This document shows positions 37,858 through 47,136 of a stretch of DNA of 64,000 nt, piece after piece; within the stretch, counting starts at the first letter, position 1; every line of letters starts with the position of its first letter. A program made the translations under genes and the position numbers. The DNA lies in contig NZ_MASJ01000003.1 in the NCBI RefSeq assembly GCF_001700315.1, positions 372,001-436,000 on the forward strand, given 5' to 3'. The stretch is from Caryophanon tenue. GTDB taxonomy: Bacteria > Bacillota > Bacilli > Bacillales_A > Planococcaceae. Below the pieces are notes generated by a model. It was not told the DNA's origin. It worked only from the letters and a program-made list of their open reading frames with translations, and searched no databases.

Positions 37858-38940
37858 ATGAAAAAACGTAAATTTGGTTTAGCTTTAACAGCGGTATTAG
37901 CTGCTGGTACAGTATTAGCTGCTTGTGGAGATGAAGAAGCAACAAACGAAAACGAATCAACAACAGGTGAAGGTTCAAACGCTGGTGATACGTTCTCAGT
38001 AGCAATGGTTACTGACGTAGGTGGCGTTGACGATAAATCATTCAACCAATCAGCTTGGGAAGGTATCCAAGCATATGGTGAAGAAAATGGTTTAACAGAA
38101 GGTGACGGCGGTTACGCATATTTACAATCAGCTTCGGATGCAGACTATAACACAAACATTAACAACTTATTACGTCGCGATTTCGACTTAGTATTCGGTG
38201 TTGGCTTCATGATGGCTGACGCAATGGGCGAAATTGCAAACGAAAACCCAGATTCAAAATTAGCAATCATTGACTCAGAAGTAGATGCGCCAAACGTAGT
38301 ATCAGTACTATTCAAAGAGCAAGAAGGTGCGTTCTTAGCAGGTGCTGTAGCAGCTTCTATGTCTGAATCAGGTAAAATTGGTTTCGTAGGTGGCGTTGAT
38401 ATTCCAGTAATTAACCGCTTCCACGCTGGTTATGTTGCAGGTGCTCAAGCTGTAAACCCAGACATCGAAATCCAAGTACAATACACAGGTGCGTTTGACA
38501 AAGCTGACTTAGGTAAAACAGCAGCAAACTTAATGTACTCTTCTGGCGTAGATATCATTTTCCACGCTGCAGGTGGTACAGGTAACGGTGTATTCTCAGA
38601 AGCAAAAGAGCGTAAAGCAAAAGACCCAGATGCAAACGTATGGGTAATCGGTGTAGATGCTGACCAATACGACGAAGGTCAAGTGGATGCAGATACAAAC
38701 GTAACATTAACATCTATGCTTAAAGGCGTTAACTCAGCTGTAGTAGATATTTCTACACGTGCTAAAGACGGCGAATTTAACGGTGGCGAAACACTTGTGT
38801 ACGGTCTTAAAGAAGGCGGCGTACAATTAGCAGATTCTCGTGGCGCGATTCCTGAAGAGGTAATGGCAGTTGTAGAAGACTACACAGCAAAAATCTCTTC
38901 TGGTGAAATCGTAGTACCTGAAGAAAAGCCAGCTCAATAA
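37858..38940 (+). CDS. BMP-family nucleoside-binding lipoprotein (NupN-like)
   Basis: This is the extracellular substrate-binding protein of a nucleoside ABC importer. The 360-residue product has a lipoprotein signal with lipobox LAAC (Cys22), an acidic Ser/Thr/Asn linker, then the BMP domain (about residues 44-345) with VTDVGGVDDKSFNQSAWEG, GVGFMMADAM and HAAGGTGNGVF. The gene order lipoprotein-ATPase-permease-permease equals B. subtilis nupNOPQ (guanosine uptake), so purine nucleosides are likely substrates. GGGGGA precedes the ATG; a terminator after it should raise its level over the pump genes. Confidence 0.93.
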   Translation: MKKRKFGLALTAVLAAGTVLAACGDEEATNENESTTGEGSNAGDTFSVAMVTDVGGVDDKSFNQSAWEGIQAYGEENGLTEGDGGYAYLQSASDADYNTNINNLLRRDFDLVFGVGFMMADAMGEIANENPDSKLAIIDSEVDAPNVVSVLFKEQEGAFLAGAVAASMSESGKIGFVGGVDIPVINRFHAGYVAGAQAVNPDIEIQVQYTGAFDKADLGKTAANLMYSSGVDIIFHAAGGTGNGVFSEAKERKAKDPDANVWVIGVDADQYDEGQVDADTNVTLTSMLKGVNSAVVDISTRAKDGEFNGGETLVYGLKEGGVQLADSRGAIPEEVMAVVEDYTAKISSGEIVVPEEKPAQ

Positions 38941-38962
38941 TTTTTTGTAACTAGCTTACAGA

Positions 38963-38999
38963 CATCATAGAGGTCATCGTGGCTTCTATGATGTTTTTT
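38963..38999 (+). terminator. Terminator between lipoprotein and ATPase genes
   Basis: Hairpin CATCATAGA/TCTATGATG followed by six T. Partial termination here would give excess binding protein, common in ABC importer operons. Confidence 0.85.
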
Positions 39000-39146
39000 A
39001 CACTAAGCACTTAATTTTTAGTTAATTCAAAATTATTAGATGAAAGATTACTAATGGGTAGTCTTTCATGTAGTAATTTTATTTTCCGCACAAGCGGAGC
39101 CTTCATAAATTCAAATTCATTTTATGTGTATAAAGGAGTGACAGCA

Positions 39147-40691
39147 GTGGAATATGTGATCGAGATGCTCGGAATCCGCAAAGAATTTGGCAATTTCGTA
39201 GCGAATAATAACATCACGCTCCAGCTTAAAAAGGGTGAGATTCACGCGCTTTTAGGAGAAAATGGTGCCGGAAAATCAACATTAATGAACGTGCTGTTCG
39301 GGTTATATCAACCAGAAGCTGGCGAGATTCGTGTAAATGGTAAAGAAGTGAAAATTGCAAATCCAAATGTAGCCAATGATTTAGGCATTGGGATGGTTCA
39401 CCAACACTTTATGTTAGTCGAAAACTTTACGGTAACGGAAAACATTATTTTAGGTAGCGAACCAACAAAATTCGGTACAGTTAACATTAAGCAAGCGGCG
39501 AAAAAAGTACAAGAGCTGTCAACGCGTTACAATTTAGATGTAGACCCATATGCAAAAATCGAAGACATTTCGGTTGGGATGCAACAACGTGTGGAAATTT
39601 TAAAGACATTGTACCGCGGTGCGGAAATGTTAATTTTCGATGAACCAACTGCGTCATTAACACCACAAGAAATCGAAGAATTAATCCAAATTATGCGCCT
39701 TCTTATTAAAGAAGGAAAATCAATCATTATTATTACGCATAAATTAAAAGAGATTATGGAAGTATCAGACCGCGTAACGATTATTCGTAAAGGGGAAGGG
39801 ATTGGCACAGTTGTGACAGCTGACACAAACCCGAACGAGCTTGCGGAATTAATGGTTGGTCGTCAAGTGGAGTTTAAAACAGAAAAAACAGATGCAACTC
39901 CAGGTGAGGATGTACTATTAGTTGAAGGATTAACCGTTGCAGACTACAGAGGCATTGATAAAGTAGTGAATTTAAACTTAAATGTACGTCGTGGCGAGAT
40001 TGTCGGTATTGCTGGTATTGACGGTAATGGTCAATCTGAATTAATTGAAGCCATTACCGGTTTACGTAAGGTAAAGAGTGGTTCAATTAAGCTAAATGGT
40101 AAAGATATTACCGGCTTAAAACCGCGTCAAATTACAGAGTCGGGTGTTGGACATATTCCAGAAGACCGTCATAAGCACGGCTTAGTACTTGATTTCCCAA
40201 TCGGTCACAACATCGCATTACAAACTTATTATAAAGAGCCGATTTCGAAAGGCTTCTTAATGGACTATTCAAAAGTAAATGAAAAAGCGCGCCAAGTTAT
40301 CGAAGAGTTCGATGTGCGTACAGGGCACGGAGAAATGACACCTGCTCGTGCATTATCGGGTGGTAACCAACAAAAGGCGATTATCGGTCGTGAAGTGGAC
40401 CGTGACCCTGAGTTATTAATTGCGGCATTACCAACACGTGGTTTAGACGTAGGGGCAATTGAGTTCATTCACTCTCGTTTAATTGAGCAACGCGATAAAG
40501 GAAAAGCGGTACTCCTTATTTCGTTTGAATTAGATGAAGTAATGAACGTATCAGACCGCATCGCAGTTATTTATGATGGTCAAATTGTCGACACAGTTTA
40601 TCCGAAATTAACGAACGAGCAAGAGCTAGGTTTATTAATGGCGGGTGAAAAGCGTCAAACAACAACGTTAAATAAGGGAGGGAACGACTAG
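39147..40691 (+). CDS. Nucleoside ABC transporter ATPase (NupO-like, two ABC domains)
   Basis: The 514-residue protein is a fused tandem ATPase of the sugar/nucleoside importer class. The first domain has Walker A GENGAGKS (about residues 38-45), signature SVGMQQR and Walker B MLIFDEPTASL; the second has GIDGNGQS in a degenerate Walker A and signature LSGGNQQKA. Start chosen at GTG 39147, eight bases after AAAGGAG; the frame extends upstream without another good site. The permease gene begins directly after its stop. Confidence 0.92.
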   Translation: MEYVIEMLGIRKEFGNFVANNNITLQLKKGEIHALLGENGAGKSTLMNVLFGLYQPEAGEIRVNGKEVKIANPNVANDLGIGMVHQHFMLVENFTVTENIILGSEPTKFGTVNIKQAAKKVQELSTRYNLDVDPYAKIEDISVGMQQRVEILKTLYRGAEMLIFDEPTASLTPQEIEELIQIMRLLIKEGKSIIIITHKLKEIMEVSDRVTIIRKGEGIGTVVTADTNPNELAELMVGRQVEFKTEKTDATPGEDVLLVEGLTVADYRGIDKVVNLNLNVRRGEIVGIAGIDGNGQSELIEAITGLRKVKSGSIKLNGKDITGLKPRQITESGVGHIPEDRHKHGLVLDFPIGHNIALQTYYKEPISKGFLMDYSKVNEKARQVIEEFDVRTGHGEMTPARALSGGNQQKAIIGREVDRDPELLIAALPTRGLDVGAIEFIHSRLIEQRDKGKAVLLISFELDEVMNVSDRIAVIYDGQIVDTVYPKLTNEQELGLLMAGEKRQTTTLNKGGND

Positions 40692-41738
40692 ATGTCAAAT
40701 CGTCTAATTAATATTCTCGTTCCTGTCGTTTCGATTATTGTCGGTTTATTAGTCGGAGCGGTTGTTATGCTAGTATCTGGCTATGACCCGATACTTGGTT
40801 ATACAGCGCTATGGAACGGGATTTTCGGAGATTCGTATTCAATCGGTAATACGATTCGTCAAATTACACCATATATTTTAGCTGGTTTAGCGGTAGCGTT
40901 CGCGTTCCGTACAGGTTTATTCAATATCGGTGTTGAAGGTCAATTATTAATGGGTTGGCTCGCAGCAGCATGGGTAGGTTACGCGGTTGAATTACCACGT
41001 ATTATTCACTTACCACTTGCGATTATCGCAGCAGCAGTTGCCGGTGGTTTATGGGCATTCTTAGTAGGTTTCTTAAAAGCACGTTTAAACGTACACGAAG
41101 TAATTTCGTCGATTATGTTAAACTACACAGCACTTTATATTACAAATGCAATTATTAAATCATTATCAGATGGTGGCTTTAAAACAGAAACAGTTTTAGC
41201 ATCAGCGACATTACGTGCACAATGGTTACGTGATTTAACGGATAACTCAAGTTTACACTTAGGGATTATTATCGCCCTGCTAATGGTGATTGTGATGTGG
41301 TTCTTACTTGAAAAAACAACGCGTGGTTACGAATTAAAAGCAGTAGGTTTCAACCAAAATGCGGCTGAATATGCTGGCATGAGCGTAAAGAAAAACATCA
41401 TTTTAGCGATGACAATTTCAGGGATGTTCGCAGGTCTTGCCGGTGCAATGGAAGCACTTGGAACATTCCAAAATGCATCGATTAAAGCTGGCTTTACAGG
41501 TGTAGGATTTGACGGTATCGCTGTAGCCTTACTTGGTGCAAATACACCTCTTGGGGTTGTGTTCGGTGCAACATTATTCGGTTCATTAAAGTATGGTGCA
41601 TTAAATATGCCAAATGCCGCTGGTATCCCAGAGGAAATGGTATCGATTATTATCGCCTTAATTATTTTCTTCGTAGCATGTGGTTACGTAATCCGCTTAG
41701 CATTAAGCAAATTTGGATCGAAGAAGGAGGGGAAATAA
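40692..41738 (+). CDS. Nucleoside ABC transporter permease (NupP-like)
   Basis: A 348-residue membrane protein with eight to ten hydrophobic segments and the BPD_transp_2 family features FRTGLFNIGVEGQLLMG (about residues 74-90) and EYAGMSVKKNIILAMTISG. It starts immediately after the ATPase stop codon, with GGGAGG upstream, and is followed one base later by the second permease gene, so the three proteins are made together as one membrane complex. Confidence 0.93.
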   Translation: MSNRLINILVPVVSIIVGLLVGAVVMLVSGYDPILGYTALWNGIFGDSYSIGNTIRQITPYILAGLAVAFAFRTGLFNIGVEGQLLMGWLAAAWVGYAVELPRIIHLPLAIIAAAVAGGLWAFLVGFLKARLNVHEVISSIMLNYTALYITNAIIKSLSDGGFKTETVLASATLRAQWLRDLTDNSSLHLGIIIALLMVIVMWFLLEKTTRGYELKAVGFNQNAAEYAGMSVKKNIILAMTISGMFAGLAGAMEALGTFQNASIKAGFTGVGFDGIAVALLGANTPLGVVFGATLFGSLKYGALNMPNAAGIPEEMVSIIIALIIFFVACGYVIRLALSKFGSKKEGK

Positions 41739-41739
41739 G

Positions 41740-42729
41740 ATGAGTGCATTAGAAATTTTATACTTCATCATCCCTTCAGCGATTCTTTATGCGACACCGC
41801 TGATTTTCACAGCAATTGGTGGCGTATTCTCTGAACGTGCGGGTGTTGTTAACATCGGTTTAGAGGGGATCATGGTTGTTGGTGCGTTTACAGGTATTTA
41901 TGTGAACTTAGAGTACGGACCGTCAATGGGTGCAAGTGTTATATGGCTAGCGATTTTAGCGGCACTTGTAGCAGGCGCAGTATTCTCGATTTTATTAGCG
42001 GTAGCGGCTGTATCGTTCCGCGCTGACCAAACAGTAACAGGGGTAGCCTTAAATATGTTAGGTGGCGCTGTTACAATTTTCTTAGTAAAGTTAATTTATC
42101 AAAAAGGGCAAACAGATATTATTTCAAATCCAATTCGTCGATTTTCAATGGACGGTATAGAGATCTGGGGTATTAACTGGTTCCCACTTGCGAATATTCC
42201 GTTTTTCGGACCATTATTATTCCAAAACGTTTACAGCACGTCAATTTTAGCGTTTGCCGTAGCGATTGGTGCATGGTTAATTATTTACAAAACGCCATTC
42301 GGTTTACGTTTACGTGCAGTTGGTGAACACCCAATGGCAGCAGATACAATGGGTGTGAACGTCGCGAAAATGCGTTATATCGCAGTGCTCATCTCAGGTG
42401 CTCTTGGTGGTATCGGGGGTGCGGTATATGCGCAAACGATTACGTTAGACTTCTCAGCGTCAACAATCGCAGGTCAAGGTTTCATGGCGATTGCCGCGTT
42501 AATCTTTGGTAAGTGGAATCCACTTGGTGCTTTAGGTGCTGCATTATTCTTCGGGGTAGCGCAAACATTAAGTATCGCGGGTAACCAAATTCCAGTTATT
42601 CAAGATATTCCGGCTGTATATTTACAAATCTTGCCGTACGTCTTAACGATTTTAGCGTTAGCTGGTTTCATTGGGAAAGCAACAGCGCCAAAAGCGTCAG
42701 GTGTACCATATATTAAAGGGAAACGCTAA
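41740..42729 (+). CDS. Nucleoside ABC transporter permease (NupQ-like)
   Basis: A 329-residue permease related to the preceding one, with FSERAGVVNIGLEGIMVVGAF (family signature; about residues 29-49, split here) and RAVGEHPMAADTMGVNVAKMR, which contacts the ATPase. AAGGAGG precedes the ATG; an upstream in-frame alternative overlaps the previous gene. A strong terminator follows, closing the importer operon. Confidence 0.93.
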   Translation: MSALEILYFIIPSAILYATPLIFTAIGGVFSERAGVVNIGLEGIMVVGAFTGIYVNLEYGPSMGASVIWLAILAALVAGAVFSILLAVAAVSFRADQTVTGVALNMLGGAVTIFLVKLIYQKGQTDIISNPIRRFSMDGIEIWGINWFPLANIPFFGPLLFQNVYSTSILAFAVAIGAWLIIYKTPFGLRLRAVGEHPMAADTMGVNVAKMRYIAVLISGALGGIGGAVYAQTITLDFSASTIAGQGFMAIAALIFGKWNPLGALGAALFFGVAQTLSIAGNQIPVIQDIPAVYLQILPYVLTILALAGFIGKATAPKASGVPYIKGKR

Positions 42730-42746
42730 TTTCCCACATGAATTGA

Positions 42747-42788
42747 AAAAAACGAGTGAATACATACAAAGTATTCGCTCGTTTTTTT
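42747..42788 (+). terminator. Terminator after the nucleoside importer operon
   Basis: Hairpin AACGAGTGAATAC/GTATTCGCTCGTT followed by a run of T. Confidence 0.9.
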
Positions 42789-42860
42789 ACTTTGCGGTAC
42801 AATGCAATAGACATGCTTTTTAAATAGAAAGAATTTAGATATGAGTTTTTGAAGGAGGTT

Positions 42861-44132
42861 ATGGATTTGTTTGAAACAATCCAATTAGCAAAAGGGGTAC
42901 AACTTCATGTGCGCCCAACAACACAATTTAAAACCGTGAACTTTTCGGTGAAATGGCGTACAGCGCTGACGAATGAGGCGGCAGCGGTACGTACGGTGCT
43001 GACGAACGTTTTACAGCACAGCAATGCCAAATTCAAAACGACAGCGGCTTTCCGCAGCTATTTAGACGATTTATACGGGACGGTGCTTTACTTTGATACG
43101 TCAAAGCGTGGCAATGAACATACGGTCCTATTAAATATTGAAACGGTAAATGACCAATACTTAAACAATGCGAATGTATTACAAGAAGTGCTATCAATTG
43201 TACATACAGCTGTCATGGAACCAAACGTCGATGAAAACGGTCAGTTTGTAGAGACGATTGTGAGCCGTGAACGCGAAATGGTCGTACAACGTATTCAATC
43301 GATTTTTGACGATAAAACGCGTTATGCACAAACACAATTAACAAAAAATATGCGTCCTAATCACCCTGCATCGATTTCAGCAAATGGCTCACTAGAAGCA
43401 GTAAAAGCAGTAACAGTAGAGTCATTAATGGCAGAATATACACGTATGCTTGCGCAAGACCGTGTCGATATTTATGTTGTCGGTGATGTGAATGTAGAAG
43501 AGATTGCGGAGCAAATGAAGCAAGCATTGCCGCTTCAAGACCGTGAAGTGTCATCTATAACTGTACCTCAAGCAGATGTACAACCATTTGAATATGTGCG
43601 CGAGCAACAAGATATGAAGCAAGGGAAGCTTCATATTGGCTATAGCACACCGGTAAAGTTTGGCGATAGCGACTTTGCGACGATGCAAGTGTTTAACGGT
43701 ATTTTCGGTGGCTACCCACATGCGAAGTTATTTATGAACGTACGTGAAAAAGAAAGCTTAGCATACTATGCATCAAGTTCTTATTCAGGTCATTACGGTC
43801 TGTTGTTCGTTTTAGCGGGCATTGAAGCAGCCAATGAGAAAAAAGCATATACGCTCATTCAGCAGCAGCTAGAGGCGATGCAACAAGGGGAAATTAGTGA
43901 TTTAGAGCTTGCGCAAACAAAAGCGATGCTAACGAACCAATTAAAAGAAGCGCTAGACTCAGCACGTGGACAAATTGAAATTTACGACCAATATAAAGAC
44001 TTACCAGAAAGTTTCAATATTGATACATGGTCAGCACGTTGGACACAGGTGACGAAGGAAGATGTGCAACGTATCGCACAGCAAGTGACATTAGAAGCGG
44101 TGTACTTCTTGAGTGGAAAGGACAATGCATAA
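42861..44132 (+). CDS. ymfF: M16-like protein without zinc motif (YmfF)
   Basis: A 423-residue member of the M16B peptidase fold, equivalent to B. subtilis YmfF. At the place where active members have HxxEH it reads VLTNVLQHSNAKF, so the catalytic zinc site is absent; it probably forms the inactive half of a complex with YmfH. Start at the ATG preceded by GAAGGAGG. Its stop shares one base with the ymfH start (TAATG), which fits a two-subunit enzyme. Confidence 0.9.
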   Translation: MDLFETIQLAKGVQLHVRPTTQFKTVNFSVKWRTALTNEAAAVRTVLTNVLQHSNAKFKTTAAFRSYLDDLYGTVLYFDTSKRGNEHTVLLNIETVNDQYLNNANVLQEVLSIVHTAVMEPNVDENGQFVETIVSREREMVVQRIQSIFDDKTRYAQTQLTKNMRPNHPASISANGSLEAVKAVTVESLMAEYTRMLAQDRVDIYVVGDVNVEEIAEQMKQALPLQDREVSSITVPQADVQPFEYVREQQDMKQGKLHIGYSTPVKFGDSDFATMQVFNGIFGGYPHAKLFMNVREKESLAYYASSSYSGHYGLLFVLAGIEAANEKKAYTLIQQQLEAMQQGEISDLELAQTKAMLTNQLKEALDSARGQIEIYDQYKDLPESFNIDTWSARWTQVTKEDVQRIAQQVTLEAVYFLSGKDNA

Positions 44133-45439
44133 TGGAAAAGATTACATTTGAACAACTAGATGAGACATTATATTATGAAAAGCTTGAAAACGGCTTAGAT
44201 GTGTATATTTTACCAAAAAAAGGTTTCTCAAAAACGTTTGTAACGTTTACAACGAAGTATGGCTCGATTGACCGTACATTTGTGCCAATTGGTCAAGAAG
44301 AAATGATTACGGTACCCGACGGCATTGCACACTTTTTAGAGCATAAAATGTTCGAAAAAGAAGAAGGCGATGTATTCCAAAAGTTTAGTGAGCTTGGTGC
44401 ATCAGCAAATGCATTTACATCATTTACACGCACAGCTTATTTATTCTCAGGTACAAATCATATTTATGACAGCACAAAAGTATTGCTTGATTTCGTGCAA
44501 CAGCCGTATTTCACTGAAGAAACGGTGAATAAGGAAAAAGGCATTATCGGTCAAGAAATCACGATGTATGATGACCAACCAGATTGGCGCCAATATTTCG
44601 GGACGATTGAAAACATGTATCACAACCATCCTGTGAAAATTGATATTGCTGGGACAATTGAAACGATTGATGGCATTACGGCAGAGCATTTATATACGTG
44701 CTATAACACGTTTTACCACCCGTCAAATATGTTAATGTTTGTTATTGGTGCAGTGGACCCAGAAGAGATGATGACATTTATTCGTAATGACCAAGCGTCA
44801 AAAGAGTTTGCAGAGCCAACGCCATTAAACCGTCATTTCGATGAAGAGCCGACAACTGTAGCGGTAGCGGAGCGTACATTACATATGGACATTCAAAAGC
44901 CGAAAGTAATGGTTGGCTTAAAATCACGTAATGTAGCGTTACAAGGCGCGGAGATGTTAAAACATGAGTTAGCGATGAATATTGGCTTTGAGTTATTATT
45001 TGGTCGTACATCACCATTTTACACACGCGTATACGAAGCAGATTTAATTGATGAGTCATTTGGACAAGATTTTTCATTAGAAGAAGGCTTCGGCTTTGGC
45101 TTAATCGGGTCAGATACATTTGAACCAGAGCGCCTGATTGCGGAAATTAAAGAAGAGCTAGCACAAGCAGAGCAAGCCGTACCGTTTACAGCAGAAGATG
45201 TAGAGCGTATGAAACGTAAAAAAATCGGTTTCTATCTACGCGCGATGAACTCGATTGAATTTATTGCTAATTCATTTACGCGTTATAAATTTAACGATAT
45301 GAACTTATTTGATGCTGTACCAACATTAGAAAGTTTAACATTTGAGGATATTGTTGAAGCATTAACAGCGATTCACGGAGAATCACAACAAACAATCTTT
45401 ACCGTTTTACCAATGCAAGAGGATTCAAAAAGTGCGTAA
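44132..45439 (+). CDS. ymfH: M16 family zinc protease (YmfH)
   Basis: A 435-residue M16B protease with an intact HFLEHKMFEKEEGDVF motif (zinc ligands and catalytic Glu near residues 67-71) and the downstream NKEKGIIGQEI glutamate block. It is the active partner to the preceding zinc-less protein. The next gene, ymfI, starts 8 bases before its stop. Substrate is unknown; B. subtilis homologues are linked to processing of small proteins. Confidence 0.9.
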   Translation: MEKITFEQLDETLYYEKLENGLDVYILPKKGFSKTFVTFTTKYGSIDRTFVPIGQEEMITVPDGIAHFLEHKMFEKEEGDVFQKFSELGASANAFTSFTRTAYLFSGTNHIYDSTKVLLDFVQQPYFTEETVNKEKGIIGQEITMYDDQPDWRQYFGTIENMYHNHPVKIDIAGTIETIDGITAEHLYTCYNTFYHPSNMLMFVIGAVDPEEMMTFIRNDQASKEFAEPTPLNRHFDEEPTTVAVAERTLHMDIQKPKVMVGLKSRNVALQGAEMLKHELAMNIGFELLFGRTSPFYTRVYEADLIDESFGQDFSLEEGFGFGLIGSDTFEPERLIAEIKEELAQAEQAVPFTAEDVERMKRKKIGFYLRAMNSIEFIANSFTRYKFNDMNLFDAVPTLESLTFEDIVEALTAIHGESQQTIFTVLPMQEDSKSA

Positions 45440-46157
45440 CCGTTTTGCATTCGTCGCCGGCGCTTCTGGTGCTATCGGTCAAGCAATTTGCCACCGTTTA
45501 GCACAGGAAGGATGGTCGCTTTATTTACAATATCATCATGGGCAACAAACGGTACAAACACTGTATAACACACTGCAAGCACAGTATCCTGAGCAAGAGT
45601 TTATGCCCATTCAAGCCGATTTTACGGAGCTAGACGCAGCCGATACGTTAGCGACACAGTTATTTCAGCTAGACGCACTTATTTTTGCAAATGGGCAGGC
45701 CTATTATAATATGTTGGAGGACACACCAACAGTAGTGATGGAACAGCTTTGGCGTGTACATGTACAAAATCCGATGCGTCTTTGTGCGTTAACGTCTTCT
45801 AAGTTACGCGCGAATAACGGCTATATTTTGTTTATTGGGTCGATTTGGGGTGAGGCTGGTGCATCGTTTGAAGTAGCGTATTCAGCGGTAAAAGGTGCAC
45901 AGCATGCGTTCGTCAAAGCATATGCCCAAGAAGCCGCACCAGCCATTCGCGTGAATGCGATTGTTCCTGGCATGATTCAAACACCAATGAACGGTCATTT
46001 AGATGCGGAAGAACTAGCAGCCATTATTGAAGAAATTCCATTAGGTCGTCTTGGTGAAGCCGACGAAGTTGCGAATTTAGTTGCCTTTTATATAAGCGGG
46101 CAAGCCGATTACGTAACTGGTCAATGCATTCGTTTAAACGGTGGTTGGTACATTTAG
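45432..46157 (+). CDS. ymfI: Short-chain dehydrogenase/reductase (YmfI)
   Basis: A 241-residue SDR with the nucleotide-binding GASGAIGQAI motif (residues 10-19), an FANGQAYYN segment in place of the common NNAG, and the catalytic Tyr-Lys pair in YSAVKGAQHAF (about 155-165); the C-terminus has NGGWYI. It starts with GTG and overlaps ymfH by 8 bases. Substrate is not known; it may be involved in fatty acid or envelope metabolism. Confidence 0.88.
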   Translation: MRNRFAFVAGASGAIGQAICHRLAQEGWSLYLQYHHGQQTVQTLYNTLQAQYPEQEFMPIQADFTELDAADTLATQLFQLDALIFANGQAYYNMLEDTPTVVMEQLWRVHVQNPMRLCALTSSKLRANNGYILFIGSIWGEAGASFEVAYSAVKGAQHAFVKAYAQEAAPAIRVNAIVPGMIQTPMNGHLDAEELAAIIEEIPLGRLGEADEVANLVAFYISGQADYVTGQCIRLNGGWYI

Positions 46158-46167
46158 ACGTACGTAC

Positions 46168-46246
46168 GTTCCATTCGAGATAACTTCATGGGATATTTGA
46201 TGTGATTTACATCGAAACACTTGAAAATATCGAGAATGGAACTTTT
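46168..46246 (+). terminator. Long-armed inverted repeat after ymfI, possible terminator
   Basis: GTTCCATTC (46168-46176) faces GAATGGAAC (46234-46242), with an inner GATA/TATC pair and a small GATGT/ACATC hairpin inside. TTTTC follows the 3' arm. The loop is far longer than in the other terminators here, so the terminator role is uncertain. Confidence 0.5.
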
Positions 46247-46271
46247 CAATAGGTAGAAAATCCGCTATGAT
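46243..46271 (+). promoter_or_regulatory. Candidate promoter for ymfK-rodZ
   Basis: TTTTCA and TATGAT with a 17-base spacer, directly after the inverted repeat and 49 bases before ymfK. The -35 is weak. Confidence 0.45.
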
Positions 46272-46319
46272 GTTACATAGAAGCAACAATACACGCACAG
46301 GATGAAGGAGTCGGTGTAA

Positions 46320-47117
46320 ATGAATGAATGGTATTTTGAGTACGAAATCCAAGTGAATCGTCCAGGTCTACTCGGTGACATTTCATCACTACTAGGAATG
46401 CTGCGTGTTAATATTGTGACGATTAATGGGATTGATGAAGTGCATCGTGGTATGCTACTTTCTGCTGAAAAGGAAGCGTCAATTGAACGCTTTCGCTCGA
46501 TTGTTTCGACGATGGAGCATATTCATGTAACGAAATTCCATCAACCGAAATTACGCGATTTATTAGCTTTACGTCATGGTCATTATATTCCGAAAGACAG
46601 CGACGAAAAAAATACGTTTCGTTTTATTCGAAGTGAGCTCGGTATTTTAGTTGATTTTTTAGCGGAGATTTTTAAAAAGGATGGACATAAGCTAATTGGT
46701 GTACGTGGTATGCCGCGTGTTGGTAAAACGGAATCAGTTGTAGCAGCGAGTGTTTGTGCCAATAAACGATGGATTTTTTTATCGTCCACAATGATCAAGC
46801 AAACGTTGCGTAACAAGCTACTGGGGGATGAATTTAATCCAAATAACGTTTTTATTTTAGATGGTGTTGTAACACGACGTTCAGGAGATGAACGTCATTT
46901 ACAGTTAGTGCGAGAGATGATGAGCTTACCTGCGATTAAGGTGGTAGAGCATCCAGATATATTTGTCGAAAACTCGGAATATACGCTAGATGACTTTGAC
47001 TATATTATTGAATTGCGTCATCATCCTGATGAAGAAATTACATTTGAAATTTTAGAACAAAACCAACGACAATCCAGCTTTGATGGATTTGGGGACTTTG
47101 GTGGGTTCAATTTTTAA
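46320..47117 (+). CDS. ymfK: YmfK family protein (DUF3388) with P-loop
   Basis: A 265-residue protein matching the YmfK/DUF3388 family: an N-terminal ACT-like domain (WYFEYEIQVNRPGLLGDISSLLGMLRVNIVTING in pieces, residues 3-37) and a C-terminal domain with a Walker A-like GMPRVGKTES (about 129-138). The ACT part suggests ligand sensing, the P-loop nucleotide binding; the role is unknown. GGAG lies upstream. It precedes rodZ, as in Bacillus. Confidence 0.88.
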   Translation: MNEWYFEYEIQVNRPGLLGDISSLLGMLRVNIVTINGIDEVHRGMLLSAEKEASIERFRSIVSTMEHIHVTKFHQPKLRDLLALRHGHYIPKDSDEKNTFRFIRSELGILVDFLAEIFKKDGHKLIGVRGMPRVGKTESVVAASVCANKRWIFLSSTMIKQTLRNKLLGDEFNPNNVFILDGVVTRRSGDERHLQLVREMMSLPAIKVVEHPDIFVENSEYTLDDFDYIIELRHHPDEEITFEILEQNQRQSSFDGFGDFGGFNF

Positions 47118-47136
47118 ACAAAGTAGGTGTTAATCG

